From Pseudacidovorax intermedius (GTDB taxonomy: Bacteria > Pseudomonadota > Gammaproteobacteria > Burkholderiales > Burkholderiaceae_C), in the NCBI RefSeq assembly GCF_003350475.1, contig NZ_QQAV01000006.1, positions 248,001-312,000 on the forward strand: DNA of 64,000 bases. Direction: 5' to 3'. Each line of letters opens with the position of its first letter. Positions within the stretch are counted from its first letter, which is position 1. Shown here piece by piece: positions 52,031 through 61,095 of this stretch. The notes under the pieces were generated by a model. It was given only the letters and a program-made list of their open reading frames with translations. It was not told where the DNA came from and searched no databases. A program made the translations under genes and the position numbers.

Positions 52031-52883
52031 GCCAGCCTCCCACCATCTCGCGCAACGGGAACACCGGGCCCTCCCGGCAGACGCGCTGCAGGGCGACGCG
52101 GCCTTCCTGCTCGAAGGGACGCACGCAGGACAGGCACACGCCCATGCCGCAGGCCATGCGCTGCTCCAGCGCCACCTCGGCCCGGATCTGCGGATGCGGC
52201 TGCAGCAGCCGGCGCAGCAGCAGCGCCAGACGCTCGGAGCCGCAGGTGTAGACGGCATCGCAGCCCGCGGCCAGCAGTTCTGCCAGCAGCGGCTCGACGC
52301 GGTCCACGGCGGAACTGCCGTCGCTGTCGAAGACGGCATGTACCGTGGCCGGGGCGGCCCGCAGCAGTTCGTCGGCCATCGCATCGGCCGGGCTGCGGGC
52401 GGAGAGCAGCACGTCGAGGGCTACGCCGGCCTGCGCCGCCTGGCGCACCAGCGGCGCCATGGTGGCCAGGCCCACGCCGCGGGCCACCAGCAGCACACGC
52501 CGGGCGGCCGCGTCGAGCGTGAAGCCCTGGCCCAGGGGGCCGACGATCTCCATCGACTGGCCCTCGGCCAGCGTGGCCAGCGCCTGCGTGCCGGTGCCGG
52601 CCACGGCATAGAGGAACTCGACCGTGCCGGCTTCGGGCCCCGTGCCGTACACGCTCATGGGCCGCAGCAGGAAGGGCTGCAGGGCGCTCGTCTGCGGGCA
52701 GCGCAGTTGGTAGAACTGACCCGGCCGTGTGGCGCTGGCCAGGTCAGCCTCGGCCTGCAGACGAAGGTAGCGGTAGCGCGCGTTGACCGCCTGGTGGGCA
52801 GTGACGCGGCAGCGGTGGCTGGCCACTCGCAGCGGGGCGGCAGCGCGGGCGGCGTGCGGATCGTCGATGTCGGTGCAGTTCAT
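52023..52883 (-). CDS. pyrK: Dihydroorotate dehydrogenase electron-transfer subunit, PyrK-like
   Basis: 286 residues. Ferredoxin-reductase-like fold: FAD-binding RPMSVYG (about 74-80), NAD-binding LLVARGVGLATMAPLV, and a C-terminal [2Fe-2S] cluster of C245, C250, C253 and C269 (CGMGVCLSC then RVC). The GVGLA glycine pattern is normal for the family. It passes electrons between FMN of PyrD and NAD. Overlaps both neighbours (ATGA with the amidase upstream; 8 bp with pyrD). Confidence 0.9.
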   Translation of the reverse strand: MNCTDIDDPHAARAAAPLRVASHRCRVTAHQAVNARYRYLRLQAEADLASATRPGQFYQLRCPQTSALQPFLLRPMSVYGTGPEAGTVEFLYAVAGTGTQALATLAEGQSMEIVGPLGQGFTLDAAARRVLLVARGVGLATMAPLVRQAAQAGVALDVLLSARSPADAMADELLRAAPATVHAVFDSDGSSAVDRVEPLLAELLAAGCDAVYTCGSERLALLLRRLLQPHPQIRAEVALEQRMACGMGVCLSCVRPFEQEGRVALQRVCREGPVFPLREMVGGWHG

Positions 52884-54166
52884 GGGGCGGCCTCTGCGGT
52901 AAGGGAGGCGGGGGCGATCGCGCCGACCGGCGGGTCGGCCCGCAGTGAGGCGACGGCATCGCGCAGCACGGCGATGCCGGCATCCAGGTCCTCGCGCGCC
53001 AGGGCCTCGTGCGGGTTGTGGGAGCCGTGCGCGTTGCGCACGAAGAGCATGGCCGAAGGAATGCCGGCCGCGGCGAACACGGCGGCGTCGTGGCCGGCGC
53101 CGCTGGGCAGGCGCTCCAGCGGCTGGCCCAGGCCGGCGCCGGCCGATTCGAAGCGGCGGATCCAGCCCTCGTCCATCGTGGCGGGCGCGCTGGCCACGGG
53201 CTCGTCGAACTCGAAGCGCACGCCGCGTTCGGCGGCCACCGTCTCGCATTCCTGCTTCAACAGCGCATGGAAGCGGCGCAGCGTCTCGGCGTCCTGGCTG
53301 CGCACCTCGAAGCTGAACTGCACTTCGCCCGGGATCACCGACACCGCATGCGAGGCCGCGGGGGTGGTGAAGATGCCGGCGGTCATCACCAGGTCCATGC
53401 CCATCTGCAGCAGCACGCGCCAGTGCTCGTCCATGCGGGCCAGCAACTGGGCCACGGCCAGCACGGCATCGTGGCGCAGCCAGCGCGGCACGGCGCCGGA
53501 GTGGCCGGTCTCACCCAGGCAGCGCACGCGGTTGTGGCGCAGGTTGCCGCGGATGCCGGTGACGGCCGCCACCGGCCAGCCGCGGGCCACCATCACCGGG
53601 CCTTGCTCGATGTGCAGCTCCAGGTAGGCGGCGACGCGCACCGGCAGCATCGGCTCGCCCCGGCCGATGGCTGCCACGTCGGCACCGCAGCGGGCCAGGG
53701 CTTCGCCCAGCGTGCCGGTGCCCGTGCGATGACGCAGTGCCAGCGCCGCGGCGGGCAGTTTGCCCAGCAGTGCCAGCGAACCGACATAGGCGCGGCCGTA
53801 CCAGGCGCTTTCCTCGCCGCGCAGCGCCAGCACGCGCAGCGGCGGAAGGCTTTGCCAGTCGGCCGCCAGCGCCTGCAGCACCGCGATGCCGGCCACCACG
53901 CCGGCCAGGCCGTCGTAGTTGCCGCCCTGCGGCACCGAGTCGACGTGCGAGCCGATGACCACGGCCGGCGCGTCCCGACGGTCGGCCGCGATGCGCAGCC
54001 ACAGGTTGCCGGCGCGGTCGGTCTCGGCGGCCAAGCCCATTGCTTCGGCCTCCTGCGTCAGCAGCGTCAGCGCGGCGCTTTCGCCTTCGCCGTAGCTTTC
54101 GCGGGTGATGCCGAGGCCGTCATGGGTGGCTTGGCCGATCCGGTCCAGAAGATCGAAGGGCGTCAT
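52880..54166 (-). CDS. M20-type hydantoinase/carbamoylase (N-carbamoyl amidohydrolase)
   Basis: 428 residues. Cleaves an N-carbamoyl (or allantoate-type) substrate to amine, CO2 and ammonia. Metal ligands of this family are visible: H74 in IGSHVDSVPQGGNYDG, D85, E118/E119 in RGEESAW, H185 in LELHIEQGP and a C-terminal His in NAHGSHNPHEAL. In context it would act on N-carbamoyl-aspartate or a ureidopropionate-like product. Start ATG 54166 overlaps the pyrE-like stop by four bases. An alternative identity is allantoate amidohydrolase; the pyr-type neighbours argue for pyrimidine-derived substrates. Confidence 0.88.
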   Translation of the reverse strand: MTPFDLLDRIGQATHDGLGITRESYGEGESAALTLLTQEAEAMGLAAETDRAGNLWLRIAADRRDAPAVVIGSHVDSVPQGGNYDGLAGVVAGIAVLQALAADWQSLPPLRVLALRGEESAWYGRAYVGSLALLGKLPAAALALRHRTGTGTLGEALARCGADVAAIGRGEPMLPVRVAAYLELHIEQGPVMVARGWPVAAVTGIRGNLRHNRVRCLGETGHSGAVPRWLRHDAVLAVAQLLARMDEHWRVLLQMGMDLVMTAGIFTTPAASHAVSVIPGEVQFSFEVRSQDAETLRRFHALLKQECETVAAERGVRFEFDEPVASAPATMDEGWIRRFESAGAGLGQPLERLPSGAGHDAAVFAAAGIPSAMLFVRNAHGSHNPHEALAREDLDAGIAVLRDAVASLRADPPVGAIAPASLTAEAAP

Positions 54167-54834
54167 GCCGCCACCCCCGTGCCGCCGTGGGCCACCGACC
54201 AATCGATGGGCGAGGCGCTGAATTCGGCCAGCATCTTCAGCGCGGCGTCGTCGAGGCGGCCGGCCTCCTTCAGGGCGGCATGCAGATGGCGCCAGGAGGC
54301 GAGGGCATGCAGCGTCACAGGCGCCGCGACCGGCGGCACCTGCGGATAGATGGCGTAGTCGAACAGCACCAGCACGTCGTCCACCTGCGCGCCGGTCTGG
54401 CGCAGAGCGGCGGCCGCGGCGTTCTTGGATCGGCCGTCGGTGCTCACGTCGTCCACCAGCAGCGTGCGGCAGCCCGGGGCCAACCGGCCCTGCAACTGGG
54501 CCTGCACGCCCCAGCCGATGGGCCGCTTGCGCAGCGTGAGCAGGGGCAGCGACAGGCGCTCGGCCAGCCAGGCGGCCAGGGCGATGCCCGAGCTTTCGGT
54601 GCCCACCACGGCCCCGATGCCCTGTTCGCGCACCCGCGGCGCCACCGCCTCGGCCATGCGGTCCAGCAACTGGCGGCGGCGCACCGGTTCGGCCAGCAGC
54701 GCATGCACGTCGACGTAGACCGGGCTGGCCCAGCCCGAGGTGTAGAAGAAGGGGGTGCCTTCGGCCAGGCGCACGGCGTCGGCTTCGACCAGGGCGCGGG
54801 CCACGGGGGCGGCGTCGGATTCGGAAAAGATCAT
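54163..54834 (-). CDS. pyrE: Orotate phosphoribosyltransferase-like protein
   Basis: 223 residues, type I PRTase. The PRPP motif is LLVDDVSTDGRSK (residues 125-137), and GTESSGIALAAWLAERLSLP matches OPRTase. The flexible catalytic loop, usually RKxxKDHGxxG, reads LRKRPIGWGVQAQ here, without the Lys and His, so orotate activity is less certain; a related base or a modified mechanism is possible. First gene of the minus-strand unit pyrE-amidase-pyrK-pyrD, all overlapping by 4-8 bp, and divergent from a LysR gene, 135 bp from its chosen start. Confidence 0.8.
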   Translation of the reverse strand: MIFSESDAAPVARALVEADAVRLAEGTPFFYTSGWASPVYVDVHALLAEPVRRRQLLDRMAEAVAPRVREQGIGAVVGTESSGIALAAWLAERLSLPLLTLRKRPIGWGVQAQLQGRLAPGCRTLLVDDVSTDGRSKNAAAAALRQTGAQVDDVLVLFDYAIYPQVPPVAAPVTLHALASWRHLHAALKEAGRLDDAALKMLAEFSASPIDWSVAHGGTGVAA

Positions 54835-54969
54835 GGGCTTGCAGAAAGGAGCAAGCGGCGCATCCTAGGCAGCCGCCCCGGCGCGACGAAGTGCAAAAAT
54901 CTCCGCGAGCCGTTCCGATCCGCGATGGCTCGGTCCCGGGCGGCCTGCGCCCGACGCCCGAACGCCCGC

Positions 54970-55887
54970 ATGCCCCGTCCTCCTTCTCCCCGCAGCTTTG
55001 CCCGACAGCTCGATGTCGGCACGCTCGACCTCTTTGTGCTGGTGTGCGAGACGGGCAGCATCGCCCGTGCGGCCGAGCGCGCGCAACTGGTCGCCTCGGC
55101 GGCCAGCAAGCGCATCTCCGAGCTGGAGTCGCTGGCCCAGGCGCCGCTGCTGGTGCGCCATGCCCGGGGCGTGCGGCCCACGCCGCTGGGCCTTGTGCTG
55201 TTGTCGCATGCGCAGGCCATCCTGCTGGCGGTCGAGCATCTGCGCGAGGATCTTGCCGAAGCCGCCCAGGGCATCCGCGGCCGCGTGCGCGTGTGCGCCA
55301 GTGCCTCGGCGGTGGAGCAGTTCCTGCCGGCGGACCTGGCCGACTTCATGCGCCGCCATCCCGACATCCGCATCGACCTGCGCCAGGCCGCCAGCCGCGC
55401 GGTGGCGCAGGCGGTGCGCGAGGGGACGGCCGACGTGGGCGTGTGCGGGCCCAGCGACGACGTGCTGGGCCTGGAAAGCCGGCCCTACCGGCAGGAGCAA
55501 CTGGTGCTGGTCGTTCCGCGCGGCCATCCGCTGGCGCGGCTCAAGCGGGTGGGCTACGCGCGCACCCTCGATTGGCCGCAGGTGGGCCTGCGCGACAGCA
55601 GCACGGTGCAGGAGGCGCTGTCGCAGGAAGCCAGCAGCACCCGCCGTGTGTTGCGCCGCCACATCGAGGTGGACAGCCTGAGCGCCCTGTGCCGCATGGT
55701 GGAGGCGGGACTGGGGGTCGGCGTGATGCCCGAAGGCGCCTTCCGCGCGCTGGCCGAAGGCACGCCCCTGCGCGCCGTGCCGCTCACCGATGGCTGGGCG
55801 CGCCGGGAGCTGCGCCTGTATGCGCAGCGTTTCGAGGACCTGCCCGCCGTGGCCCAGCGCTTCGCCGATCACGTCGCTCCCGTCTGA
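54970..55887 (+). CDS. LysR-type regulator, divergent from the pyrimidine-type operon
   Basis: 305 residues. HTH: GTLDLFVLVCETGSIARAAE followed by RAQLVASAASKRISELESLA; the effector domain begins IRGRVRVCASASAVEQFLPA. I chose ATG 54970; an in-frame ATG at 54925 is equally possible, and no Shine-Dalgarno decides. The divergent position makes it the likely activator of pyrE-amidase-pyrK-pyrD. Effector unknown. Confidence 0.88.
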   Translation: MPRPPSPRSFARQLDVGTLDLFVLVCETGSIARAAERAQLVASAASKRISELESLAQAPLLVRHARGVRPTPLGLVLLSHAQAILLAVEHLREDLAEAAQGIRGRVRVCASASAVEQFLPADLADFMRRHPDIRIDLRQAASRAVAQAVREGTADVGVCGPSDDVLGLESRPYRQEQLVLVVPRGHPLARLKRVGYARTLDWPQVGLRDSSTVQEALSQEASSTRRVLRRHIEVDSLSALCRMVEAGLGVGVMPEGAFRALAEGTPLRAVPLTDGWARRELRLYAQRFEDLPAVAQRFADHVAPV

Positions 55888-56124
55888 GGCGGCCGCAGCG
55901 AGTGACGGACACGCTGTCGCGGGTTCCGGACCTGGGCTGCCACGGTGCCACAGTCATTCAAATACCGCAAACGTCTGTTTTACATTGTCAGGAACGAGGC
56001 AAAATGTATTCAGGACGGCGCGGAAATGCCGATAAGAGAAGAAAACTCCGGATGACCGTCTGCCGGCCGCAGGCATGTCCCCCTGAAAGCCCCTGCCCTG
56101 ACCGCCAGCGCCACGCCTCTTTCG

Positions 56125-57903
56125 ATGGATCTCGACGACCCGCTGAAGCCTGACCTGGTCCATGACCTGACCGGGCCCGTGCGCGTGATGGCCGATGCGC
56201 TGGACGGATTGGCGGTGGGCTTGTGCCTGTTCGACGACCACGACCGCTGCCTGCTCTGGAACCGCACCTTCCTGCGCTTCTTTCCGGAACACGAGGGCCA
56301 TGTGCATGTCGGCGAGTCGTACCGCGACAACCTGCGCCGCTTCTACGGCGTGAGGCTGGCGTCCGACGAGCGCGGCCAGCTCGACCGCTTCGTTGCCGAG
56401 GGCCTTCAGCGCCACCGTGCGCAGCACCGGCCCTTCGCCTTCGAGCACCGGGGGCGTTGCCTGTGGGTGTCGTCCCTGCCCATGCCCGGCATCGGCCGGG
56501 TGCGCATGTGGCGCGAGGAGGGCGGCGTGCAGCTGTCGGGCTCCGCCGGCACCTCGGGCATCGCCGGCCTGGACAGCCAGGCGCTGCTGGACCACATGCC
56601 GGACGGCGTGATGATCACTTCGCCCGACCAGCGCATCGTCTGGGTCAACGAGCCCTTCCTGGCGATGTACGGCCTGCGCGAGCGCCAGGCGGCCATCGGC
56701 AGCACCTTCGAGCAGGTCTTCCGCGCCGCCTGGTCGGCCACGGCGCGCGAGGGGGAGCGGGCGATGTTCGACGAGGGCGTGGCCATCCTGGGCGAGAACC
56801 TGCACTTCACCGGCGCGCCCTTCGAGCTGCCGTTGCCCGATGCGCGCTGGAGCCGGGTGATCGGCGAGCGCAGCGCCGGCGGCACCTGCTTCTTCGCCCA
56901 TGTGGACATCACGCTGCTCAAGCGCCAGCAGCAGCAATTGCTGATGGCCAACTGGCGCACCTGGGAAAGCGACACGCTGCTGCGCCAGAAGTCCACCATG
57001 CTGGAAGCGGCGCTGGAGCGCATGGAGCAGGGCATCATCATGGTCAACCCCCAGGGCGTGGTGGAGGTCTGCAACAAGCGGGTGGTCGAACTGCTGGACC
57101 TGCCGCCCGAGCTGATGGCGTCGCGGCCGGCCTTTCGCGAGGTGCAGGCCATCCAGCTCGCCCAACGCGTGGCCCGCGGCATGCCGGCCGGTCTGGCGGC
57201 GCAGCCACAGGCGATTCCCTTCGACCAGCCCTACCGCTATGAACGCCAGCAGCCCGATGGCCGCGTGATCGAGGTCTACAGCGTGCCCATGGATGGCGGC
57301 GGCGCCGTGCTCACCTACACCGACATCACCGACCGCCGCCGCAGCGAGGAGCGCATCCGCTACCTCGCGCGCCACGACGGCCTGACCTCCCTGGTCAACC
57401 GCGAGGTCTTCCTGGAGCACATGGCTGGCGCGGCGCTGGCCGCCAGCCATGGCGGCGAGGGCTTCGCCGTGCACTACATCGACATCGACAACTTCAAGCC
57501 CATCAACGACCGCTACGGCCATGCGGCCGGCGACAAGGTGCTGGTGACCGCTGCCCGGCGCATGCGCGAGGTGATCGGGCCGGGCGACGTGCTGGCGCGC
57601 ATCGGCGGCGACGAATTCGCGCTGCTGCAGCACGGCACCAACGCGCCGTCGGCCGCGCGCTCGCTGGCCGAGCGCATGCTGCTCGCGCTGGGGCTGCCGA
57701 TGGAGGTCGACACGCAGACCCTGTCGGTGAAGGCGTCCGTGGGCATCGCGCTGTCCACCGGCGTGGGCGACGACCCGGACGAGCTGATCCGCCGGGCCGA
57801 CAGCGCCATGTACCTGGCCAAGGCGCGGGGCGCCGGCGGCGTGTGCCTGTTCGGGGCGGTGGGCGGCTGGGCCGGCGAGGGCACGGACTCGTCGCCTATG
57901 TGA
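56125..57903 (+). CDS. Diguanylate cyclase with PAS-type sensor domains
   Basis: 592 residues, no transmembrane helix. Three PAS-type domains (about 20-130, 147-270 and 290-410) precede a GGDEF domain with RIGGDEFALLQ (GGDEF at residues 494-498), an intact active site. The allosteric RxxD inhibitory site is not obvious. No EAL domain, so cyclic-di-GMP synthesis is the likely activity, controlled by a cytoplasmic signal. In the 237 bp upstream is a small ORF at 56004-56153 with a plausible GAGG site that overlaps the start. Confidence 0.9.
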   Translation: MDLDDPLKPDLVHDLTGPVRVMADALDGLAVGLCLFDDHDRCLLWNRTFLRFFPEHEGHVHVGESYRDNLRRFYGVRLASDERGQLDRFVAEGLQRHRAQHRPFAFEHRGRCLWVSSLPMPGIGRVRMWREEGGVQLSGSAGTSGIAGLDSQALLDHMPDGVMITSPDQRIVWVNEPFLAMYGLRERQAAIGSTFEQVFRAAWSATAREGERAMFDEGVAILGENLHFTGAPFELPLPDARWSRVIGERSAGGTCFFAHVDITLLKRQQQQLLMANWRTWESDTLLRQKSTMLEAALERMEQGIIMVNPQGVVEVCNKRVVELLDLPPELMASRPAFREVQAIQLAQRVARGMPAGLAAQPQAIPFDQPYRYERQQPDGRVIEVYSVPMDGGGAVLTYTDITDRRRSEERIRYLARHDGLTSLVNREVFLEHMAGAALAASHGGEGFAVHYIDIDNFKPINDRYGHAAGDKVLVTAARRMREVIGPGDVLARIGGDEFALLQHGTNAPSAARSLAERMLLALGLPMEVDTQTLSVKASVGIALSTGVGDDPDELIRRADSAMYLAKARGAGGVCLFGAVGGWAGEGTDSSPM

Positions 57904-57988
57904 CGCGGAAGGGGCTTTCCCGGTGTCGTGTGCCGGGGGGCGGGGCGTAGGCTGGCGGTTTTTGTCGCGACACCGCATTCCTTCACCC

Positions 57989-59689
57989 ATGTCTGCCGAC
58001 CGCCCGCACTACCGCTTCTGGCCCAAACGCCTGCCGCACGCCATCACGCTGCCCGCCACCTCGCTGTGGCACAACCTGGCCACCAGCGCGCAGCGCTATC
58101 CCGACAAGGCGGCCCTGGTCTACTTCGACCGCGTGACCTCGTACCGCGAACTGGCGGCGCAGGTCGAGGCACTGGCCGGCGCGCTGCATGCGCTGGGCGT
58201 GCGTCGCGGCGACCGCGTGGTGCTGGACATGCAGAACACGCCGCAACTGGTGGTGGCGCATTTCGCCATCCTGCGGGCCAACGCCGTGGTGGTGCCCGTC
58301 AACCCGATGAACCGGGCCGAGGAGCTCAAGCACTACATCAGCGACCCGGACGCCAAGGTCGCGATCACCACGGCCGATCTGGCGCCCGAGCTGGCCAAGG
58401 CGAGCAATGCGCTGCCCGAGGGTGAACGGCTCGCGCACCTGGTCGTCACCCAGTTCACCGATGCCTTCGATGCGGCAGCAGCAGACGGCCCGTCCATGGC
58501 GCCTGCCTGGAAGAACTGGCTGCTCACCCGCCACGAACTTCCGCGGCTCGATGGCGGCGAGGTGCACGCCTGGACCGACCTGATGGCCCGCAACGCGCCC
58601 GCGCCGGCGCACGAGGTGGGCGCCGACGACATGGCCCTGCTGCCCTACACCAGCGGGACCACCGGCCTGCCCAAGGGCTGCGTGCACCTGCACCGCAGCC
58701 TGATGCACAACGCCGTCTCGGGCCAGATGTGGGGCTGTGCCCATGCCGACACCGTGGTGCTCGCAGTGGTGCCCATGTTCCACATCACTGGCATCGTGAG
58801 CATGATGCACACCGCGATCCTGGCTGCTGCTGCGCTGGTCATCATGCCGCGCTGGGACCGCGACGTGGCCGGCCACCTCATCTCCACGCGCAAGGTCACC
58901 AGCTGGACCAACATCCCGACGATGGTGATCGACCTGCTGGCCAGCCCGCATTTCAAGAACTACGACCTCTCGAGCCTCATCTACATCGGCGGTGGCGGGG
59001 CTGCCATGCCGCAGGCGGTGGCGCAGCGGCTGCTCGACGAGTTCGGCCTGGCCTACCAGGAAGGCTACGGCCTCACCGAGACCGCCGCGCCTTCGCACAG
59101 CAACCCGCCCGACCATCCCAAGCAGCAATGCCTGGGCATGCCCTTCATGGGCGTGGACGCACGCGTGGTCGACCCCGATACGCTGCAGGAACTGCCGCCC
59201 GGGGAGTCCGGCGAGATCATCATCCATGGCCCGCAGGTCTTCGAGGGCTACTGGAAGCGACCCGATGCGACCGCATCGGCCTTCATCGAGTTCGAAGGCA
59301 AGCGTTTCTTCCGCTCGGGCGACATGGGCCGGATGGACGAGGAGGGCTACTTCTTCATCACCGACCGCCTCAAGCGCATGATCAATGCGAGCGGCTTCAA
59401 GGTCTGGCCGGCGGAGGTGGAACTGCTGATGTTCCGCCACCCGGCGATCCAGGAGGCCTGCGTCATCGCCACGCGCGACACTTACCGCGGCGAGTCGGTC
59501 AAGGCGATGGTGGTGCTGCGGCCTACGCACAAGGGCACCACCGCCGAGGACATCATCGGCTGGTGCCGCGAGAACATGGCCGCCTACAAGGTGCCGCGGC
59601 AGGTGCAGTTCCTCGATGCGCTGCCCAAGAGCGGGAGCGGGAAGGTCATGTGGCGCCTGCTGCAGGAGGCGGAGGACGGCGCGAAGTAG
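57989..59689 (+). CDS. Long-chain/aromatic acyl-CoA ligase
   Basis: 566 residues. Class I adenylate-forming motifs: YTSGTTGLPKGCV (about 215-227), the A5 block EGYGLTETAAPS, A7 RSGDMGRMDEEGYFF with the catalytic Asp, A8 DRLKRMINASGFKVWPAEVE and A10 PKSGSGKVMWR. Ligase class (fatty, aromatic or sterol acid) is not fixed by these motifs. ATG 57989 chosen because the N-terminal domain begins there; the upstream frame to 57923 is an Arg/Cys-rich artefact. Monocistronic, convergent with the RRM gene across a shared terminator. Confidence 0.92.
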   Translation: MSADRPHYRFWPKRLPHAITLPATSLWHNLATSAQRYPDKAALVYFDRVTSYRELAAQVEALAGALHALGVRRGDRVVLDMQNTPQLVVAHFAILRANAVVVPVNPMNRAEELKHYISDPDAKVAITTADLAPELAKASNALPEGERLAHLVVTQFTDAFDAAAADGPSMAPAWKNWLLTRHELPRLDGGEVHAWTDLMARNAPAPAHEVGADDMALLPYTSGTTGLPKGCVHLHRSLMHNAVSGQMWGCAHADTVVLAVVPMFHITGIVSMMHTAILAAAALVIMPRWDRDVAGHLISTRKVTSWTNIPTMVIDLLASPHFKNYDLSSLIYIGGGGAAMPQAVAQRLLDEFGLAYQEGYGLTETAAPSHSNPPDHPKQQCLGMPFMGVDARVVDPDTLQELPPGESGEIIIHGPQVFEGYWKRPDATASAFIEFEGKRFFRSGDMGRMDEEGYFFITDRLKRMINASGFKVWPAEVELLMFRHPAIQEACVIATRDTYRGESVKAMVVLRPTHKGTTAEDIIGWCRENMAAYKVPRQVQFLDALPKSGSGKVMWRLLQEAEDGAK

Positions 59690-59743
59690 ACATCCCGCCC
59701 CTCGATGCGGACGCCCCGTGGCGGCCGCTGCAGCACAAAAGAA

Positions 59744-59768
59744 AACGGCCCGCGCGAAGCGGGCCGTT
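59744..59768. terminator. Bidirectional intrinsic terminator
   Basis: Arms AACGGCCCGC (59744-59753) and GCGGGCCGTT (59759-59768) form a 10-bp stem with a 5-base loop. On the minus strand the stem is followed by TTCTTTTGTG, a good U-tract terminating the RRM transcript; on the plus strand CTCATTC follows, a weaker tail for the acyl-CoA ligase gene. Confidence 0.85.
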
Positions 59769-59824
59769 CTCATTCAGGCCATGCACCTGCCGGCGGGATG
59801 CGTCAGCAGGGCAAAGGACTGATT

Positions 59825-60160
59825 TCAGTACGAGTTGCGATAGCCACCGCCGCCGTAGCCGCCGCCGCTGCCACGACGGTCACCGCCGCCGCCATTGCCA
59901 CCGGTGCGCGGCGTCATCGGACGGGCCACGTTCACGGTCACGGCGCGGCCGTCGATGCTTTGGCCATTCAGGCCGTTGATGGCGGCCTGGGCTTCTTCGG
60001 CCGAGCCCATCTCCACGAAGCCGAAGCCCTTGGAGCGGTCGCTGTCGCGGTCGATCATGACCTTGGCCGAGTTGACGTGGCCGAATTCGGAGAAGTGACG
60101 CTGGAGGCTTTCGTCACGGGTGCTGTAGGCCAGATTGCCAACGTAGAGTCTGTTTTCCAT
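59825..60160 (-). CDS. RRM-type glycine-rich RNA-binding protein
   Basis: 111 residues: one RNA-recognition motif (RNP2 LYVGNL near residue 5, RNP1 SKGFGFVEM near residue 44) followed by a Gly/Arg/Tyr tail (GGGGDRRGSGGGYGGGGYRN). This resembles cyanobacterial Rbp and bacterial cold- or stress-induced RRM proteins. ATG 60160 preferred to an upstream in-frame start at 60202. It lies 63 bp downstream of infA on the same strand and is probably co-transcribed. Confidence 0.93.
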   Translation of the reverse strand: MENRLYVGNLAYSTRDESLQRHFSEFGHVNSAKVMIDRDSDRSKGFGFVEMGSAEEAQAAINGLNGQSIDGRAVTVNVARPMTPRTGGNGGGGDRRGSGGGYGGGGYRNSY

Positions 60161-60223
60161 GGGTTTCTTTCGTTCTGCCGCGTTTGAAGTTCGATGCGGC
60201 AAGGTGGGTTGAAGGGGAAGTGA

Positions 60224-60496
60224 TCAGCGCTGCGGCGGACGCTTGCGCGGCGCGGCAGAGGCTCCACCCGAGCGTTGCTCGAGATGGCGGAAGGTGAGGC
60301 GACCCTTGTTCAGGTCGTAGGGCGACATCTCGATGGAGACCTTGTCGCCGGCCAGCACGCGGATGCGGTGCTTGCGCATCTTTCCGCCCGTGTAGCAGAT
60401 GAGGGTGTGCCCGTTGTCGAGCGTGACGCGAAAGCGGGAGTCCGGCAGGACTTCTTCCACCTTGCCTTGCATTTCGATCAGTTCTTCCTTGGCCAC
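60224..60496 (-). CDS. infA: Translation initiation factor IF-1
   Basis: 90 residues. The OB-fold opening [20 protein letters not shown], then [20 protein letters not shown] and [20 protein letters not shown], identify IF-1. It begins with GTG, with AAGGAG 6 bp before it. About 15 residues ([15 protein letters not shown]) extend past the usual 72-residue end; basic C-terminal tails occur in paralogues of IF-1 found in betaproteobacteria, so this may be a second copy beside a ribosomal-operon infA. Confidence 0.95.
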   Translation of the reverse strand: MAKEELIEMQGKVEEVLPDSRFRVTLDNGHTLICYTGGKMRKHRIRVLAGDKVSIEMSPYDLNKGRLTFRHLEQRSGGASAAPRKRPPQR

Positions 60497-60533
60497 GAAG
60501 CTCCTTGTCAGTGATGGGGTCGGTCGGCCTGTA

Positions 60534-60749
60534 TCAGGCCAGCTGGTTGTTCAGCACGAAGTGCTGGCCCTGGGCGAGGGCATAGCGCTCGGCGTTGGCG
60601 GCGCTGTCGAATCGCGGGATGAACCGGAAGATCCGGTCGTGCATGCCGCGGCGGATGGAGACGGACGCGGCGTACTGGCCGGAGTCGGTCAGCCGCGTCA
60701 GCGGTGTGATGAGGTAGCGGCCCAACGATTGGGCGGGAATGTTCTGCAT
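60534..60749 (-). CDS. Conserved hypothetical protein (71 aa)
   Basis: Function not recognised. It has a small beta-rich pattern, with [20 protein letters not shown] and [20 protein letters not shown] followed by a helix and ending HFVLNNQLA. Start ATG 60749; the frame is open to 60995, but that extension lacks structure and likely belongs to the leader. 37 bp upstream of infA in the same direction, hence possibly the first gene of a cold-response unit. The 346-bp gap to the divergent gene at 61096 (60750-61095) shows A+T-rich promoter-like sequence near 61000-61040 and no gene. Confidence 0.65.
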   Translation of the reverse strand: MQNIPAQSLGRYLITPLTRLTDSGQYAASVSIRRGMHDRIFRFIPRFDSAANAERYALAQGQHFVLNNQLA

Positions 60750-61095
60750 GAAATCGAAGTTCGTGATCCGCGTCCGGCGCGGACCTGCGCTGGGTGGCAA
60801 GCCGAAGGCTGCCATGCGCAGAAAAGTGAAACCCTGAGGGGTGGATCCAGCCCGCAAGAAAGGGTGATGCGGACGGGCGATGAACTCGCCGAAGAAGATG
60901 GGCGTCCGGCCAGAATTTTGGGACCGAAGCCTGGGCAGCCCGGGAAGCTGCGCGGTGCCAATCAAGGGCGAGGGCGGCGAGTACGCCCCGGCCAATCGAC
61001 GGAGTATAGCTGATCTCGGCTGACTCTGCTTAAAAATCCCCGCCAGCGGCCACGGCGGGTGTTACGCTGTGTCATCGACGCTTGGAAGGGCACGA

